DNA of 64,000 nt from Macrobrachium rosenbergii (GCF_040412425.1 NC_089781.1:52671227-52735226); one strand, 5' to 3'. Numbered from the stretch's first letter, positions 35,401 to 46,824 are shown. The notes: a model not told the origin generated them from the letters alone. Numbers and translations are program-made.

Positions 35401-35995
35401 TTTTCTTGCCAGGGATGTAGTTGATGGTGCAACCAAACCAGAGATGGCGGTTAGGTGCCGCTGTTGCCTTGCAGACCAGGCGTCCCTGTTTTGCAAATGC
35501 GTGCACCAAGGGTTTGTGGTCTGTTAGGATTGTGATTTCGGTTCCCTCCAGCAGGTACTTGAAGTGCCTCATGGCCTGGTAGATAGCCAGCAGCTCTCTG
35601 TCGAAGGCACTGTAGCGGGTCTCATCTGGTGAACACTTGCGGCTGAAGAAGGCCAAGGGCTGGGGCATGCCATTCACCAGTTGCTCGAGTACTGCACCGC
35701 AGGCGATGTTGCTGGCGTCCGTTGTCAACCCGAGGGCAGCGGCAGGGTTGTGGTGAGTTAAGGTGGTGGCGCTGGAGAGGGCCCTTTTCGTCTGGATGAA
35801 TGTCTGCTGCGGAGCTTCCCACGTTAGTGTTTTCGGTTTCCCCTTCAGGATTGACGTCAGGGGGTACATGATGTGGGTGACGTCTGGGATGAAGTGCCGG
35901 TAGTAATTTATCATCCCTAGGAACTCCTGAAGGGCCTTGATGGTTTGGGGTTCAGGAAATTTTCTATAGCTTTTACTTTAGAGGCAGTGGGGCAC
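35400..35995 (-). pseudogene. RT connection and RNase H of Gypsy C
   Basis: It reads KVDILGHKISPAGVCP, then after a stop MINYYRHFIPDV, AAALGLTTDASNIACGAVLE (first RNase H aspartate), FFSRKCSPDETRYSAFDREL (catalytic glutamate), ITILTDHKPLVHAF and INYIPGKKNPVAN, where the usual final AD(A/x)LSR is eroded. The frame is open over most of 35914-35400. The domain degrades the RNA strand during reverse transcription. Confidence 0.85.
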
Positions 35996-36029
35996 ACTCC
36001 TGCTGGGGAAATCTTGTGTCCCAGGATGT

Positions 36030-36914
36030 CTACTTTCTCTTTCCGAAGATGCATCTGTCGAACCTGACAACTAATCCGCTGTCCCGCAGGTGTTTCACGA
36101 TGGTGTGGACGTGGCGAAGGTGTTCCTCTGGGGACCTGGAAAAAATGAGGATGTCTTTGACGTAGCAGATGCAGAAAGGAAGATCTCCCAAGATGGTATC
36201 CATCAGGCGCTGGAAGGTGGCGCCTGCATTCCTGAGACCGAAGGTGGAATAGGAAAATGTGTAGCTTCCGAAGGGCGTGATGATGGCGGTCTTTGGGACG
36301 TTGTCAGGATGCACAGGGACTTGGAAGCATGACTTCCGAAGATCCATCTTGGAGAAAATTTTGGCTCTGTGGAGGGTGCCTGTCAGGTCTTGCATGTTAG
36401 GGAGAGGGTAGTGATCTGGTGTTGTTACCAAATTCAGGCACCGATAGTCCCCGCAGGGCCTCCATGAACCATGGGATTTCTTTACCATGTGGAGATGGAA
36501 TGCCCACAGGCTTGATGCCTTTTTACAAACCCCCATGCGTCCCATTTCTGCGAAGGCCTGTTTGGCGTCTTGTAACTTCTGGGGGGACGGATGTTGGAAC
36601 TTGTCATGAGTTGGTGGGCCCATCGTGGTGATGTGGTGGAAGATGCCGTGCTTTGCCAAAGCCCCAGGTGACTGGTGTAGTTCTGATTTGAACATGTCCA
36701 GGAATTCCTGTAGGAGGGACGTGTAGCTGTTAGGGGCTGCAGAGCATATGGAGGGCATCCTGGGTCCGGTGGAGAGCTGATGGGAATGGCACTTCCCTGT
36801 GTTGAGGAGGTGCTGTCTGGTGACATCCACTAGGAGTCCATGGTGCCCTAGGAAATCCATGCCCAGCAGAGGGAACTTAACATCTGCTACGACGAATTGT
36901 TCTCTTCCTCCCAT
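36030..36914 (-). pseudogene. Protease end and reverse transcriptase of Gypsy C
   Basis: It opens with the retropepsin end FPLLGMDFLGHHGLLVDV; the DTG is missing. Then come AKHGIFHHITTMGPP (the usual H-x-I-x-T region), FHLHMVKKSHGSWRPCGDYR (finger), IFSKMDLRKSCFQVPVHPDN (motif A, with L-K-G-Y changed to R-K-S-C), STFGLRNAGATFQRLMDTIL (motif B) and CYVKDILIFSRS. In the last motif the first catalytic aspartate of YVDD has become lysine, so the enzyme is dead even though the frame is open for 294 codons. Confidence 0.9.
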
Positions 36915-36949
36915 TTTTGTTGCGACCTGGGAACGTTACTAACCCCCGC

Positions 36950-37331
36950 AGCTGGTCCCAGGCTTCCCTGAGTGATGCATCTCCAAAGGGCTGGGATAAC
37001 AGGTCGAATGCTCACTGTGCTCTCTCGGACATGGACATGGAGTAGGAATTCATCAGTTTGTTTTTAAGTCTGTGTATGAGACTTTGTATGGTTGTGCATC
37101 TAGCCAGGGGGAGATTCTATTGAATACTTCTGGGAGCACCGTCATGACTATGTCCAATTTTGTAGCATCATCTGACATGCGCGCCATGTGAAAATGCTTT
37201 TCTGCATGCCGGAACCATCATGCTGTGTTTTGGCGCGAGAATGGGGGAAGGTTGACTGTGTCTGGCTTTGTTGGTGAGAGCGGCATGCAGATAATCCTCG
37301 CGGGTTCGCATTGAGGTTCTACCTCTGACAT
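36950..37331 (-). pseudogene. Truncated gag of Gypsy C
   Basis: ATG at 37331 (MSEVEPQCEPARIICMPLSP), then VNLPPFSRQNTA-stop-WFRHAEKHFHMARMSDD, a typical start of the capsid domain in this Gypsy group (LPPFWxxxPxxWFxxxExxF) with a TGA replacing a tryptophan. After a frameshift, RAQ-stop-AFDLLSQPFGDASLREAW follows. Instead of continuing to the nucleocapsid it meets the protease end at about 36930. So about two thirds of gag and most of PR are deleted. Confidence 0.78.
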
Positions 37332-37334
37332 CTT

Positions 37335-37617
37335 AACTGCTCATGCACCAAAACGTGGGAAAAGGTGTCGTATTGAGTCCGTTAATGGCGCTGATTTGTT
37401 CGAGAGTTCGAACAAAGTGCCAGAACATGCCCTTGTGGGTATGCCATATTTATTCCGTTAATGGCATGGTTTCCGTCAGGCAGGGTGCTGTCAGAGGCCT
37501 AAACTTTACACCACAGTTAGTCTGCTAAAGGTTCTCTGATGGTAGGGTGCGGCCATAGTTAGTCTGTTAATGGCTGGGTCAAAACCACGCTACCTGTCCC
37601 TGACCCGGGGTCACCGG
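37335..37617 (-). promoter_or_regulatory. Leader of Gypsy C with repeated GCCATTAAC motif and primer-binding site
   Basis: Between gag and the 5' LTR the plus-strand motif GTC(C/T)GTTAATGGC or a close variant occurs near 37377, 37454, 37517 (GTCTGCTAAAGG) and 37562. Just inside the LTR the minus strand reads CCGGTGACCCCGGGTCAGGG (37617-37598), which resembles TGGTGACCCC-type primer-binding sites of Gypsy elements. Confidence 0.5.
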
Positions 37618-37945
37618 TGTGAGGCTTCAAGAAAAGTCAAGGGTGAAAGACTGATTCTTTATTATTCTCGACAGGTGTTTATAAGACAAAAAGTGGACGG
37701 AAAGGTAGCGGGCAACCCGAGTCCCCCCTGCGGCGTCCATACAGGATTTGTGTTTTTTAGCAAGCATAAAAATATGTACAACATTTGTTACATGACATAT
37801 AAAAGGTAGGTATACATATCGGCAGAAAGGCCGTACAGTGATGCATGAGGTACACAAAGAATCTGAAATAAAGACATGACGTGATTAATGTACATCTGAA
37901 AGGGAGAAACACAAGGAAAGAGAGGCACGATTTGACGCCCTTACA
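37618..37945 (-). repeat. 5' LTR of Gypsy C
   Basis: 328 bases, the same TGTGAGG ... CCTTACA ends as the left copy, with a deletion of about 16 bases relative to it. It would hold the promoter of the element. Confidence 0.93.
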
Positions 37946-39394
37946 CCGGTTGTAGTTCAGTTCACAGCCTCATATTTAACTTAACCTTAAGAGCATCGAT
38001 AACTCCGTTCACACATGTCGTTACCAGTCACCGTCGATTCTAGGCCTAAGTGACTCCCATTAAACCTTTCATTTGTAAAGAAAAAAAACAATATTTCTAA
38101 TTACTTATCTGGTGTATCTGAATTCTCCTTCATATTTGTCAAACTATTCTATTTCAATTTGACGATTTTGACGATATTAATAAGAAAACTGGCGTATGTA
38201 AGATTTAGAAGTTATCGTGCATCCAAGCGGGTCTACTCGACATTGGATGTTGCAGGCATGCCAACCGAACCACTTACGGCAAAGCATTTTCACTACCCTT
38301 CAGGAAAGCGAACTGTATTTAGTTTAAGGAAATTATAAATTCTGTAACATTTTTGATAATTGTATCTTATTTGCGAACTTAAAATAACATTCTTTCTTTT
38401 AACAGAAAGCTCTTTATACACAATACTCTGTCAACATGGTTGGTAGGCCTGCTCGTTTCTTAACATAATGAAATATTTCATAATGATTCGGACAAAATAC
38501 TTAAAAGCCTGTATAAAACAAGGAATTTTCTCGCAGTGTTATATTTTTCTTGCTTTAATTGATACTTCTTTTCATATTATAGAAAAATTTCTCAAACTAA
38601 TTAATATACAGACGATAAAAAAAGAAATAGGATCTGAACGATATATTTTGTGAAGTGATGTGTTGCAATTTTCCCCACGACTGGGAAGGTTCTAAGTTCC
38701 TGATGGTATGGAACCGGGATGGCCAGGCCTGAAGGGCACTACCAACAAACATAGAAGCGAAGGTCCATCAAGATCAGGCAGGGTTTTACAATTTTCTTTT
38801 AAAAAATAGGCTAGTTAAATGCTGAAAGCTATACAAAACCCATAAAACTCGAAAAAACATGCCTCTAAAAGCTACAATTTTCCACAAAACTTATTTCCAA
38901 ACAATCAGGCTACACTATAAATGAACATTAATTATATCAGGCCCTGGATGGCAAAAATGTGAAGGGATTAATTTAGTATACTAAAGGAGTCGGCTCTTGA
39001 CTTTAAAATGAACGATTTGGCTGGGGAGGTGACGACTTGGAGAGTGCTTAGCTTACCTCAATGATATGCCCTCGAGAAAGACGCATTTTGACCCTCTGCA
39101 TGTGTCGTCGTCACCTCGGTTCCCTTTCAAAATTTATACAAAGGTTATTTTACCGAAAGAGGTACTCGAATTATATAAAAAAGAGCCTCTTTGACATTTC
39201 CGACATCCACAACACAAGCAATTCGCCGGACACAAATAACAATCAAACATATTACAGAAAAAAAGTGAACCACGAACTCAGCCACCTGCTCATTACTCCC
39301 TTTCGCTTATCGTGAACGTTGTGAAGGATTGTCGAGAAAAAACGGATCAATTTTCTCACGACATAATGCAGTATTAAGTATCATAATTGTACAT

Positions 39395-39401
<7 letters not shown>
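37946..39401. other. Non-coding stretch, nothing recognised
   Basis: About 1.45 kb without long frames, TE motifs or obvious repeats. It could be host intergenic sequence. The small open frame at 38468-38653 has no recognisable features. Confidence 0.6.

Positions 39402-39449
<48 letters not shown>
39402..39449. repeat. (TA)n tract
   Basis: 24 TA units, preceded by AT-rich sequence and followed at once by the R1 repeat. Confidence 0.95.
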
Positions 39450-39452
<3 letters not shown>

Positions 39453-39458
39453 ATTATG

Positions 39459-39612
39459 AACCAATCCATAAGTGTTTTATAAGAAGCCCCTCCAAACTCC
39501 CATGTGCTCTGTGATTCTCTGTGATTGAGAAGCAATGGAAAACCAGCTCCAGCCCTCTATGTGCCTTTGTGATCAAGGTATAACTGACAAATGTCACTGG
39601 TTTCCAAGGTGC
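39459..39612 (+). repeat. Dispersed repeat R1, copy 1
   Basis: ATCCATAAGTGTTTTATAAG, CATGTGCTCTGTGATTCT, GCAATGGAAAACCAGC, GTGCCTTTGTGATCA and TGGTTTCCAAGGTGCCATG all recur in the same order and orientation at 57190-57347. No coding capacity or tRNA-like box is seen. Unclassified. Confidence 0.85.
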
Positions 39613-39756
39613 CATGATCCTATTAGCCCCTTTCGAATATAGGGACCCAGGCTACAACCACGCCCAGCAGGGCCAAGTAACAGCCGTAACCCCAGCAGAA
39701 CAAGGGATGCCTTGTTGGGGCATGATGAGTGGGAGCCAGGCAACCCTCTGAAAACT
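39613..39756. other. Short spacer between R1 and the Tx1-like LINE
   Basis: GC-richer sequence with no recognised motif. It may be part of the R1 repeat that is not shared with copy 2. Confidence 0.4.
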
Positions 39757-39985
39757 TTTTTTATTAAAATTTCATTACAAATATCAGTTAATTTTATACA
39801 AAATTTTCATAACAGTTATATCGACAATATAACATAATAAGAAAGATTTTGAAATGGAGTATATTTCATAATTTCAAATATTATTACAAAATAACCTTAA
39901 TTTAATATGCACAAATTTTCATAAAAATTCAACAATATAATATAGTAGGAAAATTTTGGAATGGAAGTGCATTAATTTCATGAAT

Positions 39986-40915
39986 TCAAATATTATTCAC
40001 GTATTTACTTGTGAAATGTTTTTCAAGTTCATATGCATTTGATAATACCCATTTTATGTACTTTATTTTACATTTTAATATTGAAATGATTTGACTTGGT
40101 AACACCTCGTTTCTACTATACCACATACAATTTACATACTCAATAATAAGTATACTTAATGTATTTTTCTTCTTCTTTTCTTTATAATCGAAATCCAACA
40201 TCAATACTTTTATTGGATACTGAACTTTTATATCACATACCTCTTCAATCAAATTCTGGAACCACTTCCAAATTTTTTTAACATATTTACAAAAATAAAC
40301 AACATGTAGATGATTTTCATTTTCCGTACATTTATTGCAGAAATTATTATCAGCAATATTCAATATCTTTAGTCTTTCCTTAGTAGCCAAGGATTCATAC
40401 AAAAATATATACATAATACTTCTTTGATAGGAGTCAACAAATTTGCACGAAAGGTTACTCCATATATCACCCCAATTACGCAAAGGGTACCTCTCAATTA
40501 CAATGGGCTTATGGGTTGGCATCAAATACTGATAAATATTCTTACTTTTGACATGTGGAAATTTAGGCATTCTCAATAATTTCCTTACATTACCAATAAT
40601 TATATTATAATAGGGAGTAGCAACATAAGACACATTAGGGCAATCCTCTACAACCGACAACAAATTTATTCTAATACACGTGTAATATAAGGCTAACTCT
40701 CGTCCATAACTATCACATAACATAATATTCAAGAACGTACTTGTTAAAATAGCTGCGGCTTTATAAAACACATTAATAACCCCAATACCACCTTCTGTTT
40801 TTGGCAGATACAAGGAATCCCTCTTAATTGGTTGATAAGTTTCACACCACAAATACCGGAAAATATATTGTTCTATAATTTTGCTTTCTCTTTCCCTAAT
40901 GGAAATACATGACAC
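39986..40915 (-). pseudogene. Tx1-like ORF2 C-terminal region
   Basis: 309 codons. FRYLWCETYQPIKRDSLYLP and EGGIGVINV match the post-RT connector of Tx1/L1 elements (the FLWxxxxxxRxxLxxPxxxGGLGL pattern). Later, NNFCNKCTENENHLHVVYFC forms a C-x2-C-x6-H-x6-C-type zinc motif typical of LINE ORF2 C-termini. It ends naturally at 39986. The piece is open and probably continuous with the RT in the original element; the upstream join is broken near 40915-41080. Confidence 0.82.
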
Positions 40916-41079
40916 ATGTACCAGACTTTGCTTAAAATAAGAGAATTTACAAGAATAGCCTTTTGATATAGAGACAAGTATCGAGTCGAAAGCATATTCA
41001 TTTTTACCTTAACTTTATTGATTAAAGCATCCCAGTTTTCATCTACATTTCATTGTAATCATTGGTTATCAATATGCCT

Positions 41080-42514
41080 AATACCCAACACTTATTTTTC
41101 TGTTGTATCCAATCAAGTGGCCATACATTTTTGTCCTTCCAATTACCTAAACCCATGACACAAGTCTTATCTCTATTTAGTTCTGCACCAGTAGCTAGCT
41201 CAAATTGCTTTATAATACTAAATACTACTTTAATACTTCTTTCTTTACTAACAAAACTGAGCTGTCATCAGCAAAACCAACAACAGAACACTGGAACCCA
41301 TTTGGGAGGTTCACTGGCACAATTTCATTACCTTGTTTTATTGTTCTGTATAGAGATTCTCGAAACAATACATATGCTATCATTGACACAGGACATCCTT
41401 GCCTTATGGATCTGTCAACAGGAAAAAAGCCACTAACAATCCCATTTACACAAACTGCACTTAGGCATCCATTATATAACATTTTAATTTTCATGATAAA
41501 CAGCTCACTGAAACCCATCCGTGATAGTGTCTTAAACATGAAACTCAAATTAACTCTATCAAAAACCTTACTCCAATCCAGGTTAAGTAGAGCACAATCC
41601 AATTTATTTTCATTTGCATAATAAATTACATCCCTAATTAGAGTATTACATTTCACTATTGATCTTCCTTTAACAGAACAAAACTGTTCTCGTGATATAA
41701 CTTTATGAAGAACACTTTTTAATCTATTAGCCAAAATTTTTGCAATGCATTTATAATCCGTATTCAGTAAAGAAATAGGTCTCCAGTTTTTTAAGTACAA
41801 TAAATCACCATTTTTGGGTACTAATTTCAATATGCCCGTTTTTTGGCTTTTTCCTAATTCAGTGTCTAAATCTATCGCAAACTTAATCATTTCAGAAAAC
41901 TCTGACTTAATTACATTCCAAGTCTTTAAATAGAATTCCAGAGGAAGACCATCTTCACCCGGAGTTTTACCTTTATTCATCATCTTTAACGTATTTAATA
42001 CCTCTTCGACTGATACCCCTCTGCATAATATTTCATTGTCCTCATCAGTTATTGTGCTCCCTATACAAGTTAGAAAACTATCTTGTAGCTGCTCTTCAGT
42101 ATTTATCTTTGAGAATAGTTTTTCATAATGCTCCTTTACATGACAGACTATCGCCTCTGTGTTGTCGAGCGTCACACCGCTTTCTAACCTCAGTTGCCTA
42201 ATACTATTTCGCTTCCCTCTGAGTTTTTCTTTACCTAATAAATGTCCAGATAATCTCTCGCCATTTATTCTCTCTTCTGTCCTTAACCCAATCTTTATAC
42301 CATCACATATTTCATCTTTTGTTGATTTTATTCTATCTTTTATAGTCTTCATTTCTTCAAATTTATTGTAACCAACAGCAGCTTTACTTGATAAGTATTC
42401 AAGATAATTTTGCAAAAATTTTAGAGTGGCATACTTCTCTCGTATAGCTTGTTTAGACAGCCTTATGAAAAACTCTTTTAATTTTGGTTTCACAAATGTA
42501 TCCCACCATTCCAT
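41080..42514 (-). pseudogene. Tx1-like reverse transcriptase
   Basis: 429 codons open, then broken. LKMMNKGKTPGEDGLPLEFY is the N-terminal RT motif, followed by LKNWRPISLLNTDYKCIAKI, LNLDWSKVFDRVNLSFMF (motif A, D-x-S-K-V-F-D), RSIRQGCPVSMIAYVL (motif B) and VVGFADDSSVLLV (motif C, both aspartates). Past 41225 the thumb continues in other frames (FELATGAELNRDKTCVMGLG). Catalytic residues are kept, so decay is mild. Role: target-primed reverse transcription. Confidence 0.9.
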
Positions 42515-42562
42515 AATATTGGAGTATTTTATTCTTTCATTTCTTAAAAAATGCCATAATCT

Positions 42563-43349
42563 TTAAAATTTCTCCATGAAGTCCCTCTCCAATAATGAAA
42601 CATTTAACTTCCATATTCCTCTACCTATTTTACAACGATTATCAAGCAGAAATTCAGTTAATATCATATTATGGTCCGTTAAAGATAATGGGATATTTTT
42701 ACAATTCTTAATATTACTATACAAGTCAGTCACGTACACACGGTCAATTCTTGAAGCATAATTGCCTAGGATGTACGTATATTCGGGAATACTGTTCAAT
42801 GCAAACCAAGCGTCTTTCAATCCTAAATGCTGTACTAAGGATTTAAGACCTTTTGATACATACCTCTCATTACCTGTACTAACATCTGTACCCGAAAGTA
42901 CGCAATTGAAGTCACCAGCAAAAATCAAATTTGATATTATGTTGTTCCTTAATTAAATAATACAAAATATCCACAGAGAACAAATTCTCCCTCTCTCCCT
43001 TTTTACTTGAACCTGACGGTGCGTATACATTCAATAAAGAGAGGTTTATATCATTATACCGTATCCTTGTAAATAATATATTTCCAGTGTCATCCTTTTC
43101 ACTGTTAATAACTGAAATATTTGACCTTTTATTAAACAGAAAACACGTACCACCTTTAAAGCTAGTAGGCATATTCATTACAACCTCAAAGTAATCCTCT
43201 AAATATTTTACTTTATTCACATCTCTAATATTATGTTCTTGAAGGTATAATACATCAATTTTATATTGATCAACTAACATCTTTACTTTCAACTGCTTAT
43301 TAAGCTCATTTAGACCACAAATATTTAATGAAGCAGTAACTAAGGCCAT
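42563..43349 (-). pseudogene. Tx1-like endonuclease
   Basis: MALVTASLNICGLNELNKQL (SLNICG, the first metal-site motif), VLYLQEHNI (the E of LQE), LSLLNVYAPSG, then after a frameshift near 42920 IFAGDFNCVLSG (D and N of GDFN), SRIDRVYVT and LSLTDHNMI (the terminal catalytic DH). All motifs of an APE-type LINE nuclease are present, split in two frames. Cuts the target strand. Confidence 0.88.
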
Positions 43350-43382
43350 TTTAAGGGATATATTAAAATAAATGCATACTTA

Positions 43383-43963
43383 TTATTTACCTATTTTAGC
43401 CAGTTTAGAACATCTATTTTTACCATTACTATTATTATCATCATCATCATGTTTGTGTTTACCAGAATTCTGATCACTAAAAAGACCATGATCTACTACA
43501 TTATCAACAAACAAATCCTGGCTTTCATTTAAGGGGTCTGACAACTCAGAAAAAACAAAACATTCTTCTTCACTATTATTCGATACTTTTAAGCATTTCT
43601 GTCCATTGTCCTTTGTAATGGTCATTTTTACACCTGAACTGTCGTCGTTAACTGTAGCTTGCCATTTCTGTCGTACTGATATTTGGCTTTTATCTCCGTT
43701 CCTATTCTTGTTACCCTTTTCTTTTCTTTGGTTCTTTTGTTGCCTTTCGTTTCACTCTCTATTAAGGTTTCCTCTGGAATTTTAGTATTCCTCTTAAACT
43801 CACCATCCATATCTTTTTCATCTTCACCCTTTGCTTCTTTACGAGTTTCTTTTTCCGTTGGTACTTGCTCAACTTCTTCACTGTTGACTATTTCTTCGGT
43901 TACTATCTGCATGTCGTCTTCGTATTCCACCTTCCCTCTATTGATAATTTCTTCATTGTGCAC
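43383..43963 (-). pseudogene. Tx1-like ORF1 remnant (acidic C-terminal part)
   Basis: Two adjacent frames (43963-43628 and 43625-43383). Both are strongly charged (EEIVNSEEVEQVPTEKETRK; KHKHDDDDNNSNGKNRCSKL) with no zinc knuckle. Position directly upstream of the endonuclease frame identifies it as the end of ORF1. The N-terminal RNA-binding part is missing because the element is truncated at about 44005. Confidence 0.55.
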
Positions 43964-44019
43964 TTCATTCTGCTTCTTCTGTTTCTACTTGTACAACTTC
44001 ATCAGGAGATAACTCTGAA

Positions 44020-44660
44020 AACTAGTGGAGAACCCTCCACTAGCAGTCACCACTCCTACCCAAAACCTGAGAGTGCCAGGAGGAGAGGTAGTGCAGGAGT
44101 CTCCCTCCCCCCTCCAGCCTGTGAGAGAGACCGCAGTACCTGTACTGAAGGTGCAGGTAGGAGCGTGCCAGGGAAGAGCTTTATTTGACACTGGTGCAAG
44201 TGTGTCAGATAGTAACCCAAAGGACTTTGGAACAACAGGTGACCACGACAGGCGAGCCCGGACTCAAACCTTCTACGTAGTGTCAGCATTACACAGAAGG
44301 AATTACAGTGATATTAGGAATTAATTTTGTGTGAAGGAACAAATAATAACTAGCACAGATGGGAAAGGGATCGAAGTACTTTTGAGAATACAACGAATCT
44401 CAGTGGAGGGGGAGAGGCAGCACAGCTTAAGTGTCTCCCTCTGCTCAAAGGGGGTGGGGGGGATACCTGCCGCCCCGAAGGCGGGAGATGTGGCACCCCC
44501 TTGAACGCTCTTGTCCCTAACTGCGACACCTACACAAAATATATCAGAAGGTGCATTAGTTATGATCGAACCCTTGAGAGTTGGAATAAATTTATCATCC
44601 CAGGCTTGAGCGAGCGGATGCAAGACAAAGTGAGTGTACCTTTTTCTTGACATCAGTAAT
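44020..44660 (+). pseudogene. Gag end and protease of Gypsy D
   Basis: PVLKVQVGACQGRALFDTGA carries the D-T-G of a retropepsin (44130-44200), followed by SVSDSNPKDF. A degenerate pre-RT segment follows, including VKEQIITSTDGKGIEVLLR-like sequence (44330-44390). Several stops. The upstream gag part is limited to about 100 bases of S/T/P-rich linker. Confidence 0.72.
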
Positions 44661-44879
44661 CAGAGCATTATGTTAGACAGTGGGTCGATATGCAGCCTTG
44701 AACCTTGTGAAATAGCAGATGCCTCTCACATGCTCGTGACCTTGGGTAGCACGTTTCAGGATTGCAGTGGGGAGCATCTGGGTAGACTCCTCTGGACAGC
44801 TGGTGGGTCTACCCCTGTTACTTACTTATCAGGAAATTGTAGAAGAAATTGTAGAAGGTTATTGAGATATAATCGCAGT

Positions 44880-45395
44880 TGGATATGAACCCCCAGGCAG
44901 AATTAATCATCTTCATTTTGTTATAGAGACCGGGAATCACCCACCCAGTTTGTCACCAGCAGGGAATAGAGAATGAGATTAATAATTTAAGGGATCAAGG
45001 GATAATTAGAGAATGTGAATCTCCCTGGACCTCTCCAATCATGATGGTTAGGAAGAAGGATGGTTCTCTTAGATTATGCGTTGATTACAGGAAGTTAAAT
45101 AGTATCACAAAAGACAATGCATTCCCATTGCCCTCTATTGAAGAATTGTTAATTCAGGTCAGAAATAGTAAATTCTTTACCACATTTGATTTAAAGTCAG
45201 GCTATTATCAATACCCATAGACAAGAGTAGCGAAGAAAAGACTGCCTTTATAGCTAATGATCAGTCGTTTGAATATAATTACCTCCCTTTTGGAGTAAAG
45301 AATGCTCCTGCCCATTTTTCACGTGTTATGATGTCCGTACTAGCTTCGCTATTAAGGCACAGAGTATTTGTATACTTAGGTGATATAATCATAAT
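44880..45395 (+). pseudogene. Reverse transcriptase of Gypsy D, part 1
   Basis: It reads INNLRDQGIIRECESPWTSP, IMMVRKKDGSLRLCVDYRKL (finger), FFTTFDLKSGYYQ (motif A, catalytic D), then after a frameshift near 45220 TAFIANDQSFEYNYLPFGVK and NAPAHFSRVMMSV (motif B), and VFVYLGDIII. The last is the Y-x-D-D site with the first aspartate changed to glycine. The frame stops at the ATAAT duplication where BEL/Pao is inserted. Confidence 0.88.
45391..45395. other. Target-site duplication ATAAT, left copy
   Basis: ATAAT precedes the 5' LTR of BEL/Pao and recurs at 53548-53552 after the 3' LTR. Five bases is the usual length for BEL/Pao insertion. Confidence 0.88.
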
Positions 45396-46432
45396 TGTAC
45401 AAAAATAATAATTTTAAGTATCTTCCCGAATAAGGAAAGATTTTTCTTTTAAAGTTAAACTTTTTCCCCTTGGAAACTTTTGAGCTTCTCGCAAGAAAGC
45501 GCTCATCCAGATTCCTTGACAAGGACGCTGGAAGGGTAAATATTGGATTGTAGAAAACCTTCATCCAGATTCCTTGCCAGGGACGCTAAAAGGTAACCTC
45601 AAGATATGAAGTACCCTACTCTGGCAGTACAAGTACAAGCACAAGTACCAAGGCAAACAGTTGTTGGTATCACTTACCGGATAGCAGCAAATACAGCTGC
45701 TTTGTGCTTCCTGCCCCCCATCTCTGGAGCATTTCTGCCTCAAGATAGTGCACGCGCCGACTGTGGTGAACAAACTTTATGAACTCTCTTTTAAACATGT
45801 GTAATTAACTGTGGATGATTTGTTTGAGGTACTGCGTCAGAGATATGGAGCGTGAGTCCAGATCCTGCTAACTACCCGCCCTGATGAAGCTAGCAAGGCC
45901 TCAAAGTTATAGTGCTCCATCAACTTCTTCAGTTTCATGGATTAACTTTCGTAAAGTGCTTCGTCAGCCTCTGTTTGGGTGAGTAAAACAAAAGTTTCCA
46001 AGGTACTTTGTTATACCAGTTGGGTAGTAGACATTGCTTTTGCTTTGGCCGATCATTGTCAAAAGGCCCCATGAAAAATCTTTCCTTATTTATCACTAGC
46101 TTTAAACTCAATTGAGTTAAAAGGTCGAAAGTGCTTTTTTAATTTGCTTGAACTGTGTTTAATTGATCACAAGTGAAGTTAACAATTTCTTAAAGTAACT
46201 GAACTTTTTCCTTTGATTATAGGTAACGTTACTTTTTCGCTGAATGTGAAGTGGGTCCTTGGAAGAGACAGAAACGCATTTGTCGAGCTGACAAAAAGTG
46301 CAGTGCCAATTTTAATAAAAATAATTAAATAATTATTGGTCTTAGTCTTTCTTTCCCATTCACCCCTATTCCACACCTGTTTATATTTGTATTGTATAGT
46401 AACTTTGATGGAATATTGTTTTATTCAGTGAA
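45396..46432 (+). repeat. 5' LTR of BEL/Pao
   Basis: TGTACAAAAATAATAATTTT ... TTTTATTCAGTGAA, 1037 bases. The 3' end is fixed by the primer-binding site that follows. It ends in AA instead of the common CA. It differs from the 3' LTR at a few positions (for example ACCTCAAG/ACTTCAAG and GCGCCGAC/GCGCTGAC). Confidence 0.95.
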
Positions 46433-46450
46433 TGGCGCCCAACGTGGGGC
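46433..46450 (+). promoter_or_regulatory. Primer-binding site, tRNA-Lys type
   Basis: TGGCGCCCAACGTGGGGC directly follows the LTR. TGGCGCCCAACGTGGGGC-type sites pair with the 3' end of a lysine tRNA, as in many retroviruses and retrotransposons. Confidence 0.9.
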
Positions 46451-46824
46451 TCTTTTTGACAGCTCGTGAACCGTTCCGTTCTTTGGCGTTAGTATTAATT
46501 TAATGGTTTCTATAGTTCGTTCGCGTGTTCCATTTATTAGCCACAGAATTTTCCTTACAATGTATTTTATATCAAAATAACGGTTCCAAGAAAATGGGAT
46601 ATATTTGCGGTTATGACTCGTGATTTGCAGTTACTTGCCGCACAGTTAAGGATTTTGTTTTGCTTTGTAATTTAACGTAATCGTGATGGAAAATTCTTTG
46701 TAGCTTTAAGGCACTGATGACGGGGGTAGGTAAAATTTTGTTTTGATATGCATATTTGACTTTGTTAGCTCAACATTTTCTGTATACGTTTTTTCGTATA
46801 ATTGTAACTTCCATTCTTTCGAAA

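Larger units (their letters stand above)
33610..37945 (-). mobile_element. Ty3/Gypsy element C with paired 0.33-kb LTRs, internally deleted
   Basis: LTRs at 33610-33953 and 37618-37945 enclose gag, PR, RT, RNH and INT in standard order on the minus strand. Flanking bases are CCAG on the left (33606-33609) and CCGG on the right (37946-37949), possibly a decayed 4-bp target duplication. Gag is very short and runs directly into the protease C-terminal end, so the gag C-terminus and the protease active site are deleted. It is GC-richer than its surroundings. It is the better preserved relative of the relics at 11-13.6 and 22.4-22.9 kb. Confidence 0.9.
39757..44005 (-). mobile_element. Tx1/L1-like LINE
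   Basis: On the minus strand: an acidic ORF1 remnant (43963-43383), endonuclease (43349-42563), reverse transcriptase (42514-about 41080) and a C-terminal cysteine/histidine region (40915-39986). The 3' end is AT-rich and terminates in AATAAAAAAA at about 39765, a polyadenylation-like signal and A tail. Motifs NWRPISLLNTDYK, RQGCP and FADDSS fit the L1/Tx1 branch, not the LINE-A family. The 5' end is lost where it abuts Gypsy D at about 44005. Confidence 0.88.
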
